Shown here piece by piece: positions 9,467 to 17,860 of a DNA stretch of 64,000 bases. The DNA comes from Thalassotalea loyana (GTDB lineage Bacteria > Pseudomonadota > Gammaproteobacteria > Enterobacterales > Alteromonadaceae), in assembly GCF_030161435.1 (NCBI RefSeq), contig NZ_BSSV01000006.1:124001-188000 (forward strand), written 5' to 3'. Position numbers and translations under genes: made by a program. The notes under the pieces were generated by a model. That model searched no databases, was not told the DNA's origin, and was given only the letters and a program-made list of their open reading frames with translations. Within the stretch, counting starts at the first letter, position 1. Each line of letters opens with the position of its first letter.

Positions 9467-9626
9467 AATAATCAGTTAACAGTTGGTGGTTGGCTATTAA
9501 GAAAGATAAAAAACACATTTTCTTTCAAATTATCTACTTTTTTAACTTATTTAATGTGCAAATGACTTAAACCAAAAGTACTTTTTAAGCATAATATATT
9601 TAACACTGCTTATATGGATAGATTAA

Positions 9627-11486
9627 ATGGCAAACTTTGTAAAATCATTATTTTCTAAATTAGGTTTCGCGTTAAACCTAACGAGGAAAATTATCATTAA
9701 CTTAATTTTCTTCACGCTCTTATTTATTATCTTTAAATCATTAACGACTGAAGAAACCGTTACCGTCCCCAAAAGTGGCGCACTTGTATTGAACCCTCAT
9801 GGTCGTCTCGTTGAACAAAAAATTGAGATAGATCCTTTCGAAGCATTGTTAGGTGAAGCAGTGAGCGGAGAACAAGAAGACCCTGAAATTCTTCTTAGCG
9901 ACGTAATTCAAGTGATTAATGCTGCGGCACAAGACGAAAGAATTGAGCTACTTGTCTTAAAGCTAGAACGATTAAATGGTACAGGCATTACCAAGATGGC
10001 AGAAATTGCGAAAGCGATTGAAGCCTTTAAAGCTGAGAATAAAAAAGTGATTGCTATAGGTGATGGCTACACGCAAGGACAATATTACCTAGCCAGCTAT
10101 GCCGACGAGATTTGGCTAAACCCTAACGGTTGGGTCATTCTTGATGGTTATGCGCGCAAGCAAATGTACGTTAAATCAGCTATTGAAAAGTTAGGTATTA
10201 CTCAACACATATTCCGTGTAGGGACCTACAAGTCTGCTGTAGAGCCATACATTCGTGATGATATGTCAGATGAAGCCAAAGAAGCCAATCAATTATGGTT
10301 AAATGAACTTTGGACTACATATAAGACGACTGTCGCAGGACAGCGTGGCTTCTCTGTTGATAATTTTGACGAAACAATCACCGATCTAGTGACTAAAGTA
10401 GAACAGTCAAACGGCAATATTGCAGAATATGCGCTAGACAACGGATGGGTTGATAAATTGATGTCTCGCGCAGAAATGAATGAAAAATTAATCGAGTATG
10501 TTGGTGATAAAACCTATGCTAATACCTTTGACCACGTCGACTTTGAGGATTACTTATTCGTTACCAACAAAGAGCAACTACCAAGCTTTGAGCAAAACGA
10601 TCAAGTGGCAATGATTGTCGCAAAAGGTACGATTTTAAATGGACGTCAACCTGCAGGTACTATCGGTGGAGACAGCACAGCTGCCCTATTACGTAAAGCA
10701 CGTTTAAATGATCAAGTAAAAGCTGTTGTTTTACGAGTTGATAGCCCTGGCGGCAGCGCATTTGCTTCGGAAATTATTCGCCAAGAAATAGAACTTATCA
10801 AATCTTCGGGCAAACCCGTTGTTGCATCTATGGGATCATTAGCGGCATCTGGTGGATACTGGATTTCTGCTCCAGCAGACAAGATTGTAGCTTCACCTAC
10901 GACCATTACGGGTTCGATAGGTATTTTCGGTATGTTCATGACGTTTGAAAATACACTTTCTAAAGTAGGCGTATATACCGACGGTGTAGGCACCACAGAA
11001 TATGCCGGTTTTGGCGTGACGGAAAAAATGCCAGAAGGTCTTGGCCAGCTGATTCAGTTGAATATTAATCGCGGCTATCAAGATTTTCTTAATCTTGTTG
11101 CAACAAACCGTAACATGAGTGTTGAACAAGTAGATAAAATAGCTCAAGGCCGAGTTTGGTCGGGTATTCAAGCAAAAGACAACGGTTTAGTTGATGAGTT
11201 AGGTGGTATCGATGACGCAATCGCTATTGCTGCCGAGTTGGCTGAGCTAGAGAATTTTGACGTTAAGCTAATAGAGAAAGAGCTAGACCCATTTACTCAG
11301 ATGATTCAAAACGTGATGGGACAGAGCTATGCGTTTATGATTGAGCACGATATTATTAGTGTCAATCAGCAACCAACATACACGTCTGCAATTATTAAAG
11401 AGCTAAAAGCACAGTTGAATTATTTCAGTAACTTTGATGATCCAAGCGGTGTTTATTCTTTTTGTTTGACATGTGAAATAAATTAA
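9627..11486 (+). CDS. sppA: Signal peptide peptidase SppA, 67K type
   Basis: Membrane-anchored serine/lysine protease (family S49) that degrades signal peptides left after secretion. The 619 residues give the long, duplicated form typical of gammaproteobacteria. One membrane anchor lies at residues 22-37. The general-base lysine is Lys202 (GTYKSAVEPY) and the nucleophile is Ser408 (SLAASGGYW), matching Lys209 and Ser409 of the E. coli enzyme. It forms a tetrameric bowl in the periplasm in characterised homologues. Followed by a strong terminator, then ansA, the same gene order as sppA-ansA in E. coli. Confidence 0.95.
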   Translation: MANFVKSLFSKLGFALNLTRKIIINLIFFTLLFIIFKSLTTEETVTVPKSGALVLNPHGRLVEQKIEIDPFEALLGEAVSGEQEDPEILLSDVIQVINAAAQDERIELLVLKLERLNGTGITKMAEIAKAIEAFKAENKKVIAIGDGYTQGQYYLASYADEIWLNPNGWVILDGYARKQMYVKSAIEKLGITQHIFRVGTYKSAVEPYIRDDMSDEAKEANQLWLNELWTTYKTTVAGQRGFSVDNFDETITDLVTKVEQSNGNIAEYALDNGWVDKLMSRAEMNEKLIEYVGDKTYANTFDHVDFEDYLFVTNKEQLPSFEQNDQVAMIVAKGTILNGRQPAGTIGGDSTAALLRKARLNDQVKAVVLRVDSPGGSAFASEIIRQEIELIKSSGKPVVASMGSLAASGGYWISAPADKIVASPTTITGSIGIFGMFMTFENTLSKVGVYTDGVGTTEYAGFGVTEKMPEGLGQLIQLNINRGYQDFLNLVATNRNMSVEQVDKIAQGRVWSGIQAKDNGLVDELGGIDDAIAIAAELAELENFDVKLIEKELDPFTQMIQNVMGQSYAFMIEHDIISVNQQPTYTSAIIKELKAQLNYFSNFDDPSGVYSFCLTCEIN

Positions 11487-11494
11487 CTAAATTA

Positions 11495-11516
11495 AGCCCC
11501 AAATTGGGGCTTTTTA
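11495..11516 (+). terminator. Intrinsic terminator after sppA
   Basis: The stem AGCCCCAA/TTGGGGCT has almost no loop and is followed by TTTT, 9 bases after the sppA stop and 20 bases before the ansA start. Some read-through to ansA is possible. Confidence 0.85.
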
Positions 11517-11535
11517 TTATCCGGCAATAACATTT

Positions 11536-12546
11536 ATGCAAAAGAAGAAAATATACGTCGCTTACACAGGCGGTACCATTGGTATGAAGTCAAGTGATCA
11601 AGGCTACATTCCTGTCGTTGGGCACCTTACAAAAGCGATCAATGCTACTCCGGACTTTTATCGCGAAGAAATGCCAGAATTCACGATTAACGAATATCAC
11701 CCATTAATCGACTCATCAAACATGAGCCCTGATGATTGGCAATTCATTGCGCAAGATATCAAAAAACATTATCACGAATACGATGGCTTTGTTGTACTAC
11801 ATGGCACTGATACCATGGCCTATACAGCGTCTGCATTGTCATTCATGTTTGAAAACCTAGGCAAGCCTATCATAGTAACGGGTTCGCAAATCCCATTAAG
11901 TCAATTGCGCTCTGACGGACAAGTAAATTTATTAAATTCATTGTATATTGCCGCAAACTACCCGATTCATGAAGTCGGTTTGTTCTTTAACAACAAACTA
12001 TATCGTGGTAACCGTTCGATTAAAGCTTATGCCGATGGATTTGACGCGTTTGACTCACCCAATATGCAACCATTATTAGAAGCTGGCATTAGCATCAAAT
12101 TGGTTTCAGGTGAGACGCAAGAAACCCATGACCACCCTATTACATTGCATAAGATTACACCTCAGCCAATTGGCGTCGTCCACTTATATCCGGGTATAAG
12201 CACTGAGTTAATCAAAAATGTAATTAAACAGCCTGTCAAAGCATTAATAATAAGAAGCTATGGCGTTGGAAACGCACCACAGAACGATGAGTTATTGAAT
12301 TGCTTAAAAGAGGCTGATCAACAAGGGTTAATTATTGTTAATTGCAGCCAATGTATAAAAGGCAAAGTCAATATGCAGGGGTATGCGACAGGTAATGCGT
12401 TAAGTGAATGTGGTGTAATTAGTGGCCAAGATATGACCCTTGAGGCTGCATTAACTAAACTCCACTTTTTACTTAGCCAAGATCTCTCGATTGAACAAAT
12501 CAAAGCGCAAATGCCGATTAGCCTTCGTGGAGAATTAACGACTTAA
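11536..12546 (+). CDS. ansA: L-asparaginase I (cytoplasmic)
   Basis: Hydrolyses asparagine to aspartate and ammonia. The 336-residue protein lacks a signal peptide, as expected for the low-affinity cytoplasmic type I enzyme. The two family signatures are present: YTGGTIGM with the nucleophile Thr14, and LHGTDTMAYTAS with the second Thr-Asp pair near residue 91. The E. coli type I enzyme is regulated allosterically by asparagine. No clear Shine-Dalgarno sequence precedes the ATG. The 3' end overlaps the convergent 93-residue gene by 12 bases. Confidence 0.94.
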   Translation: MQKKKIYVAYTGGTIGMKSSDQGYIPVVGHLTKAINATPDFYREEMPEFTINEYHPLIDSSNMSPDDWQFIAQDIKKHYHEYDGFVVLHGTDTMAYTASALSFMFENLGKPIIVTGSQIPLSQLRSDGQVNLLNSLYIAANYPIHEVGLFFNNKLYRGNRSIKAYADGFDAFDSPNMQPLLEAGISIKLVSGETQETHDHPITLHKITPQPIGVVHLYPGISTELIKNVIKQPVKALIIRSYGVGNAPQNDELLNCLKEADQQGLIIVNCSQCIKGKVNMQGYATGNALSECGVISGQDMTLEAALTKLHFLLSQDLSIEQIKAQMPISLRGELTT

Positions 12547-12816
12547 TATTTTACGCATTTTTGCACTGACAAAATACATGAGAAAATAGCCAAAAAACTG
12601 CCCCATTTGAAATAAAATCATTTTTGGAACGAATGGGGTCTCTTCACTGAAAAAAGATAAGGCAAAAATCGCTGGCGCACATAAGATGCTATAGCAAGGA
12701 ATCGTTACGTCACTGAAATAAAAGTGAATAGTAAAACATAACCCTCCGATTAGCATGCCAATAAAGCCAAACACTGTACTACGTTGTATCTGGCTTAAAC
12801 GCTTTAAACAAATCAT
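12535..12816 (-). CDS. Small putative membrane protein, unknown
   Basis: A 93-residue hydrophobic protein with about three membrane segments (near residues 14-32, 40-55 and 65-83) and a basic C-terminus (KMRKILSR). It begins 8 bases after the stop of the tyrosine phosphatase gene and may be its operon partner, but I see no good ribosome site. Its end overlaps ansA by 12 bases in a convergent arrangement. No recognised family. Hydrophobic composition and position support it moderately. Confidence 0.5.
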   Translation of the reverse strand: MICLKRLSQIQRSTVFGFIGMLIGGLCFTIHFYFSDVTIPCYSILCAPAIFALSFFSEETPFVPKMILFQMGQFFGYFLMYFVSAKMRKILSR

Positions 12817-12824
12817 TGGCTAGA

Positions 12825-13295
12825 TTACACTATTTTTGACAGCAAGCCGTCACTCGCGTCTTCCACTAAATCTAGAACATACCTAAAGCCACCTGCACCG
12901 CCATAGTATGGATCTGGCACTTCAGCTTCATCATACTGACTGCCGTAATGTAAAAATAACTTTATTTTATCGTGATACTCACTTGGAGATTTCGCAAGCA
13001 GATTTTCCAAATTGTCATTATCCATCGCTAGAATCAGATCAAACTTTTCAAAATCTTCTGAAGTGACTTTACGCGCTTTAAGCCCAGAAAAATCATACCC
13101 TCTTGCTTCACCTGCTTTAATTGCGCGATGATCGGGTTTCTCTCTAGCATGAGCACCGATTGTGCCAGCGGAGTCAATTTCTAAATTGAGTCCTTTATCC
13201 GCAGCTTTTTTTCTAAAAACTGCTTCAGCCGTTGGTGAACGGCAAATATTTCCCATACAAACAAATAACACAGATTGAATTGCAGAATTCGACAT
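12825..13295 (-). CDS. Low-molecular-weight protein tyrosine phosphatase
   Basis: A 156-residue cytoplasmic phosphatase with the N-terminal P-loop CMGNICRS (Cys13 nucleophile, Arg19) and the general-acid Asp128 in DPYYGG. Such enzymes remove phosphate from protein tyrosines; those in capsule loci pair with a Wzc-type kinase, but no kinase or polysaccharide genes are near, so this looks like the housekeeping YfkJ-like type. The ATG has AGGAAA upstream. It is followed at 8 bases by a small membrane protein gene. Confidence 0.92.
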   Translation of the reverse strand: MSNSAIQSVLFVCMGNICRSPTAEAVFRKKAADKGLNLEIDSAGTIGAHAREKPDHRAIKAGEARGYDFSGLKARKVTSEDFEKFDLILAMDNDNLENLLAKSPSEYHDKIKLFLHYGSQYDEAEVPDPYYGGAGGFRYVLDLVEDASDGLLSKIV

Positions 13296-13387
13296 AGTGT
13301 TGTGTTTCCTTACCCATTTATTATTAAAAACTTGTTAAGAGATAGAATAACATCAGAAATTAAAAACTTTTACTCTTGGCTATAAAA

Positions 13388-13428
13388 AAACCCTGAGATA
13401 AATCAACAAATGATTTATTCAGGGTTTT
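13388..13428. terminator. Bidirectional intrinsic terminator
   Basis: A long stem (CCCTGA and ATAAATCA pairing with TGATTTAT and TCAGGG around an ACAAA loop) is flanked by A7 on the left and TTTT on the right. It ends the minus-strand receptor gene that stops at 13454. Confidence 0.85.
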
Positions 13429-13453
13429 AAGTATTAAGTCAAACTACATTACT

Positions 13454-15646
13454 TTAGAAATGCTTTAAGTAACGCACACCAAACTCGCTCGGATCGTTGC
13501 TTAAGATTTGTAAAACGTAGTCACCCGTGTTTAAACGTGCGTTATCATAACGTTCGTCAAATACGTTGCGACCATAAAGTGATAACGTGTAATCACCTTC
13601 AATATTCTTATAAGAAATATCAACGTTTACAAGCTGACGACTTTCTACCAGCGTGTGGCGGCCTGGATCAGACGTTGGCTCACCATACATATCATCACGA
13701 TAAGAATAGTCTACGCGGAACTCTAGTTCATTACCGCTATCTAGGGCCATTAAATAGCTTGGACTGATCGATGCCGTATACTCGGGCGTTAGTGGTGCAA
13801 CCGGTTTAACGCCACCTTGCTCATCAACGTCAACATCAATGTAGCCTAAGCTGCTGTGTATTTTAAAGTTATCGGTAACATCCCATGTACTTTCAAACTC
13901 AATACCACGTGACGTTTGTTCAACAACTAAGTTTGTTGTATTAAAACCACCTTCTGCCGTTGTACTTACTTGGTATGGCAAGTCCTCGTATTCAGTGTTG
14001 AATACAGCAATGCTCATGTTAAAGGTGTCTGTTACCTCACCTTTTAAACCAATCTCATAGTTAATAGCAGTGATGTTGTCACTTGCAACAAAACAATTTG
14101 GATCGCCAAATAAACAGTATGGACGAGCTGGGAACTGACCTGATTGGTAACCATTTTGGATACTACCGTAAACATTTAAGCCATTTTCCATGGTGTAGTT
14201 TGCTGATAAATCAAATGACACTTCACTCCAAGAGTCTTCAGCATATACAGGCCCAATACCCACGTTAGCCGACGCAGATTTTTCATCATCGGTATAACGT
14301 AAACCACCCGAGATACGAAGATCATCAGTCATATCGTAGCCAAGGTTAAAGAAAATCGCCTTTGATGTTGTTTCTTGGTCCAAATCTAATAATGTAGGCG
14401 CACCATTGAACAAAGCACCATTTGCCGGATCTTGGAGGTTACTACCTTTTTCATTGAAATAGTAAACACCTGAAACGAAATCCATATTGTCGCCAATGAA
14501 ACCATTTAATTGAAATTCGATCGACGTTTGGTCTGCATCTCCAATTTCAGGAAACTGATCTAATTCATAAATGGTACCGTCATCATCTAAACCTGCTTTA
14601 TATTTAGACGAACGATGAGACACAACAACTTTTGATGAATAATTGTCATTCCAATTCCAATCAGCGGTTGCAGAGATACCACGTGCTTCATTTGAAACTG
14701 TTGTTACTTCTTCTGTACCCGTTGCGTTATCGTATGGATTCAACGTGGTATCACTATTACGTAAAGGACCAAATGGGAAAGGCGTGCCCCAACGAGAACC
14801 CTGGTAATACGCACCAGTTGGTACTTCATCAATTAGTGTTTGATAAGGGCGTAGACCACCTTCATTGTCATTCAAGTCAGCTGTGACAACTAAACTAAAG
14901 TCGTCGTTAGGCGCCCACTTAAACGATAAACGACCGTAGTATTCTTCGTTCTCACCTACATCGTATTTCGCATTAGGTACATTAACAAACTCACCAATAC
15001 CGTCACGTGAGTTATAACCACCATTAAAGTTGAAAGACCAATGTTCGTTAATTTCTCGGTTAAAGAACACATCCCCCTTCAGTCGACCACGGGTGCCAAC
15101 TTCTAGGCCAGCTTTAGTTACTGCAACTTCATCAGGTTGTTTAGTGATAATGTTAATTGCACCGCCAATTGAGTTACGGCCATATAGTGTACCTTGTGGA
15201 CCACGTAACACTTCAATACGTTCAATATTGTTTAAGTTCCAGTTCTGGCCGACTTGGCGACCTAAATAAACACCATCAACATAAACACTTACACCAGGAT
15301 CTGTTGTGATCAAGTGATCTTGCAAACCAATACCACGGATAAATGGGTTGGCTGAAGATGTATGGCCTGCTGAGAAGCCTGTAACATTTAAGTTAGGTAC
15401 AAACTTACCAACATCAGTAAGGTCTGTAATACCTTGCGCTGCAAGATCTTCACCGCTAAAAGCACTAATTGCGATCGGTACTTCATAAATAACTTGCGCA
15501 CGTTTCGTCGCAGTTACTGTGATTGCTTCATATTCTTTTTCTTCAGACGGGTTGTCTTGTGCAAAGGCTTGATTGGTTAATGCTAATGAAATAGCAGTCG
15601 CTAATGCTGTTTTTAAGCTGCGACGTCCAATAGATTGGATTGCCAT
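13454..15646 (-). CDS. TonB-dependent outer-membrane receptor
   Basis: A 730-residue receptor. The signal peptide (about residues 1-29, cut after QAFA) is followed by a TonB-box-like stretch EAITVTATKR, a plug domain (VPIAISAFSGEDL through VLRGPQGTLYGRNSIGGAINIIT, about residues 57-170) and a C-terminal beta-barrel ending in aromatic RYLKHF. It belongs to the broad IroN/FecA-like family used by marine Alteromonadales for siderophores, vitamins or oligosaccharides. No substrate genes are adjacent, so the ligand is unknown. A nested palindrome at 15702-15745 lies about 56 bases before the start and is a likely operator. Confidence 0.9.
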   Translation of the reverse strand: MAIQSIGRRSLKTALATAISLALTNQAFAQDNPSEEKEYEAITVTATKRAQVIYEVPIAISAFSGEDLAAQGITDLTDVGKFVPNLNVTGFSAGHTSSANPFIRGIGLQDHLITTDPGVSVYVDGVYLGRQVGQNWNLNNIERIEVLRGPQGTLYGRNSIGGAINIITKQPDEVAVTKAGLEVGTRGRLKGDVFFNREINEHWSFNFNGGYNSRDGIGEFVNVPNAKYDVGENEEYYGRLSFKWAPNDDFSLVVTADLNDNEGGLRPYQTLIDEVPTGAYYQGSRWGTPFPFGPLRNSDTTLNPYDNATGTEEVTTVSNEARGISATADWNWNDNYSSKVVVSHRSSKYKAGLDDDGTIYELDQFPEIGDADQTSIEFQLNGFIGDNMDFVSGVYYFNEKGSNLQDPANGALFNGAPTLLDLDQETTSKAIFFNLGYDMTDDLRISGGLRYTDDEKSASANVGIGPVYAEDSWSEVSFDLSANYTMENGLNVYGSIQNGYQSGQFPARPYCLFGDPNCFVASDNITAINYEIGLKGEVTDTFNMSIAVFNTEYEDLPYQVSTTAEGGFNTTNLVVEQTSRGIEFESTWDVTDNFKIHSSLGYIDVDVDEQGGVKPVAPLTPEYTASISPSYLMALDSGNELEFRVDYSYRDDMYGEPTSDPGRHTLVESRQLVNVDISYKNIEGDYTLSLYGRNVFDERYDNARLNTGDYVLQILSNDPSEFGVRYLKHF

Positions 15647-15701
15647 GTAGTTCTCCCTAGGCGCTCAATATTATATATTGAGTCTTTATATTTCTGATTA
15701 G

Positions 15702-15745
15702 GATTATCTTTTTGTAAGTACTTAAGTACCCAAACAAAGATAACC
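15702..15745. promoter_or_regulatory. Nested palindrome upstream of the TonB receptor gene
   Basis: A perfect 12-base core GTACTTAAGTAC (15718-15729) is flanked symmetrically, after 6-base spacers, by TTATCTTT (15704-15711) and AAAGATAA (15736-15743). The double dyad lies 56-99 bases upstream of the receptor ATG. It resembles an operator for a dimeric or tetrameric regulator; I do not recognise the consensus. The region 15647-15965 otherwise holds a small hairpin at 15664-15682 (CTCAATAT/ATATTGAG) and no gene. Confidence 0.55.
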
Positions 15746-15860
15746 TATTGGTCAGGAGCGTATTTTACACAAAACTGTAACTTTATGTAGCTAAACTAAC
15801 AGATTTTAGCCAGAAAATGCATGATTAGTTATATTGAAGTCTGCCAGTCCATGGTTTGTA

Positions 15861-16201
15861 TTAGCGTCTACCTTTGGTAGACCAGGATTTAAAATTCATG
15901 ATCAACAAAAACTCACAGAAATAAGTCTTATTTAGTGATTTAATTTAACTAACTGAAACAGTAAATGGTACCCGGGGCCGGACTTGAACCGGCACGCTGT
16001 TACCAGCGAGGGGTTTTAAATCTGTGTTGTGTTAGCGTCTACCTTTGGTAGACCAGGATTTAAAATCCAAGATCGACAAAAACTCACAAGAAGCAAGTGT
16101 TATTTAGTGATTTAATTTAACTAACTGAAACAGTAAATGGTACCCGGGGCCGGACTTGAACCGGCACGCTGTTACCAGCGAGGGATTTTAAATCCCTTGT
16201 G
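15861..16201. repeat. Degenerate tandem duplication (about 171 bp) including tRNA-Leu sequence
   Basis: The stretch beginning TTAGCGTCTACC at 15861 recurs at 16032. The two copies stay similar for about 105 bases up to a tRNA-Leu 3' end (TGGTACCCGGGG at 15966 and at 16138). The period is 171-172 bases. Each copy contains a perfect hairpin GTCTACC-TTT-GGTAGAC (15866-15882 and 16037-16053) followed by GGATTTAAAAT, which looks like a piece of tRNA-Leu D-stem and anticodon sequence in inverted orientation. The right copy runs into an intact tRNA-Leu, the left into a broken one. Confidence 0.8.
15966..16022 (-). pseudogene. tRNA-Leu pseudogene (3' half retained)
   Basis: Read on the minus strand, the acceptor 3' strand with CCA, T-arm, variable arm and anticodon region match the three intact tRNA-Leu(UAA) genes, with one change in the anticodon stem (CCCC for TCCC). 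Upstream of the anticodon the sequence departs completely, so the D-arm and 5' acceptor strand are lost. It cannot form a normal tRNA. It is the last element of the tRNA array. Confidence 0.85.
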
Positions 16202-16224
16202 TCTACCAATTCCACCACCCGGGC
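16138..16224 (-). tRNA. tRNA-Leu (UAA)
   Basis: An 87-base class II tRNA with a 7-bp acceptor stem (GCCCGGG/CCCGGGT), anticodon loop TTTAAAA giving UAA, a long variable arm (CTCGCTGGTAACAGCG), T-arm GGTTCAAGTCC and encoded CCA. Identical in sequence to the copies at 16401 and 16784. Confidence 0.97.
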
Positions 16225-16292
16225 ATAAAGGGAAGTTTTTTGACTAGCTATTGGCAACCTAGCTCTTTCAATAAAGAATATTAAAAGAAAAT

Positions 16293-16368
<76 letters not shown>

Positions 16369-16400
16369 TTCATAGAGCTTTACTATCTATTTTGATGAAA

Positions 16401-16487
16401 TGGTACCCGGGGCCGGACTTGAACCGGCACGCTGTTACCAGCGAGGGATTTTAAATCCCTTGTGTCTACCAATTCCACCACCCGGGC
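16401..16487 (-). tRNA. tRNA-Leu (UAA)
   Basis: An 87-base class II tRNA identical to the neighbouring Leu(UAA) copies, with the long variable arm and encoded CCA. It sits between two tRNA-Gly genes in the same transcript. Confidence 0.97.
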
Positions 16488-16531
16488 ACTGTGTCATAAT
16501 GACGGTGCTCATCAAAACGAGTAGTAAAATT

Positions 16532-16607
<76 letters not shown>

Positions 16608-16674
16608 TTCATCATGCTTAAATATTTAAGACTTGAAGGTGTCACTACCATAACGTGACTATCTATCGTTAAAT

Positions 16675-16750
<76 letters not shown>

Positions 16751-16783
16751 TTCTTTAACTTGTACTTCCAACCGTTGTGAAAA

Positions 16784-16870
16784 TGGTACCCGGGGCCGGA
16801 CTTGAACCGGCACGCTGTTACCAGCGAGGGATTTTAAATCCCTTGTGTCTACCAATTCCACCACCCGGGC
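16784..16870 (-). tRNA. tRNA-Leu (UAA)
   Basis: An 87-base class II tRNA identical to the other two Leu copies. It lies 4 bases after tRNA-Cys, giving the ancestral order Gly-Cys-Leu seen in the E. coli glyW-cysT-leuZ operon. Confidence 0.97.
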
Positions 16871-16874
16871 AAAG

Positions 16875-16948
16875 TGGAGGCGGGTCCCGGAGTCGAACCG
16901 AGGTCCACGGATTTGCAATCCGCTGCATAGCCACTCTGCCAACCCGCC
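16875..16948 (-). tRNA. tRNA-Cys (GCA)
   Basis: A 74-base tRNA with acceptor GGCGGGT/ACCCGCC, anticodon loop TTGCAAA reading GCA, T-arm GGTTCGACTCC and encoded CCA. It is the only Cys tRNA in this array and probably corresponds to E. coli cysT. Confidence 0.97.
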
Positions 16949-17000
16949 GATATTTCACTACGTGTTGGGTAGTATTCCCTGATATAACTGAAAGAAAAAT

Positions 17001-17076
<76 letters not shown>

Positions 17077-17120
17077 TTAATCTTGCTTTCTTGTTGACTC
17101 TCCCTGCCAACTGGAAACGC

Positions 17121-17148
17121 ATTCTACATCGAATTTATCTTGAGTCAA
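17121..17148 (-). promoter_or_regulatory. Strong sigma70 promoter of the tRNA array
   Basis: On the minus strand: -35 TTGACT (17143-17148), 16-base spacer, -10 TAGAAT (17121-17126), then a GC-containing discriminator GCG. An A/T-rich block just upstream of the -35 (about 17150-17175) looks like an UP element. This is the layout expected of stable-RNA promoters under growth-rate and stringent control. Confidence 0.8.
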
Positions 17149-17229
17149 CAACTAAATTATAAAAAAAATTCAACTGCTTAAATTTCGACTAAGATGGCGC
17201 TTTTTTAACTAAAACCTGACAAAAACTGT

Positions 17230-17814
17230 TTATTTTTTACCCTTTAAGACTGGCCAAGCAATCAAAAAATATTGAATCATTGACCAAACAGTAAGAATTG
17301 TAGCGACAAAATATAAAAAATAAGCCAAATTCATAAACCACATTTGAGGGAAATCAAAAATAATTAATGGAATATCATAGTCAGGTCGCCAAATTAATCC
17401 AATTAGTGCAAGCATTTGTGCAGCAGTTTTCAATTTCCCCAAGTTAGAGACAGCAACAGCATCTCGTTGACCATGGCTCGACATAAACTCACGAATCGCA
17501 CTGATAAAGATTTCTCTACCCAACATTAGAAACGCTGCAACCGTTATCCATACATTATTGTAGTCTTGAATAATGATGACCAGGGCGGCGGCAACCATTA
17601 ACTTATCTGCAACAGGATCAATAAAAGCACCAAAAGCTGTAGATTGTTTTAGACGTCTTGCTAAATATCCATCTAATGCGTCGCTAATTGATGCAAGAAA
17701 GAAAATAAACGCCGCACCGAAATGATGCCAAGACACTGGTAAGAAAAAAACGAAAACGAAAAAGGGAATTAATAAAATTCGAAAAAATGTAATTTGATTA
17801 GGAATGGTCCACAT
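17230..17814 (-). CDS. pgsA: CDP-diacylglycerol--glycerol-3-phosphate 3-phosphatidyltransferase
   Basis: Inner-membrane enzyme making phosphatidylglycerophosphate, the committed step to phosphatidylglycerol and cardiolipin. The 194-residue polytopic protein contains the CDP-alcohol phosphotransferase signature: DALDGYLARR followed by GAFIDPVADK, carrying the conserved metal-binding aspartates, at about residues 42-68. It has several membrane helices and a lysine-rich C-terminus. It lies 46 bases after uvrC and just before the tRNA array, the same order as E. coli uvrY-uvrC-pgsA-glyW. Confidence 0.95.
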   Translation of the reverse strand: MWTIPNQITFFRILLIPFFVFVFFLPVSWHHFGAAFIFFLASISDALDGYLARRLKQSTAFGAFIDPVADKLMVAAALVIIIQDYNNVWITVAAFLMLGREIFISAIREFMSSHGQRDAVAVSNLGKLKTAAQMLALIGLIWRPDYDIPLIIFDFPQMWFMNLAYFLYFVATILTVWSMIQYFLIAWPVLKGKK

Positions 17815-17860
17815 AAACTTGATACAGCAATTTTTTTGACCATTCTACACAAGTTTTCAA

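Noticed and set aside
12318-12503. 61-codon minus-strand frame inside ansA
   Set aside because: It is antisense to a clear asparaginase coding region.
15966-16022. tRNA-Leu fragment as a prophage or integrative-element attachment site
   Set aside because: No integrase, phage or mobility gene lies on either side, and the fragment is embedded in a local tandem duplication.
15861-16201. Repeats as a CRISPR array
   Set aside because: There are only two long units with unequal decay and tRNA content, no regular short repeats and spacers, and no cas genes.
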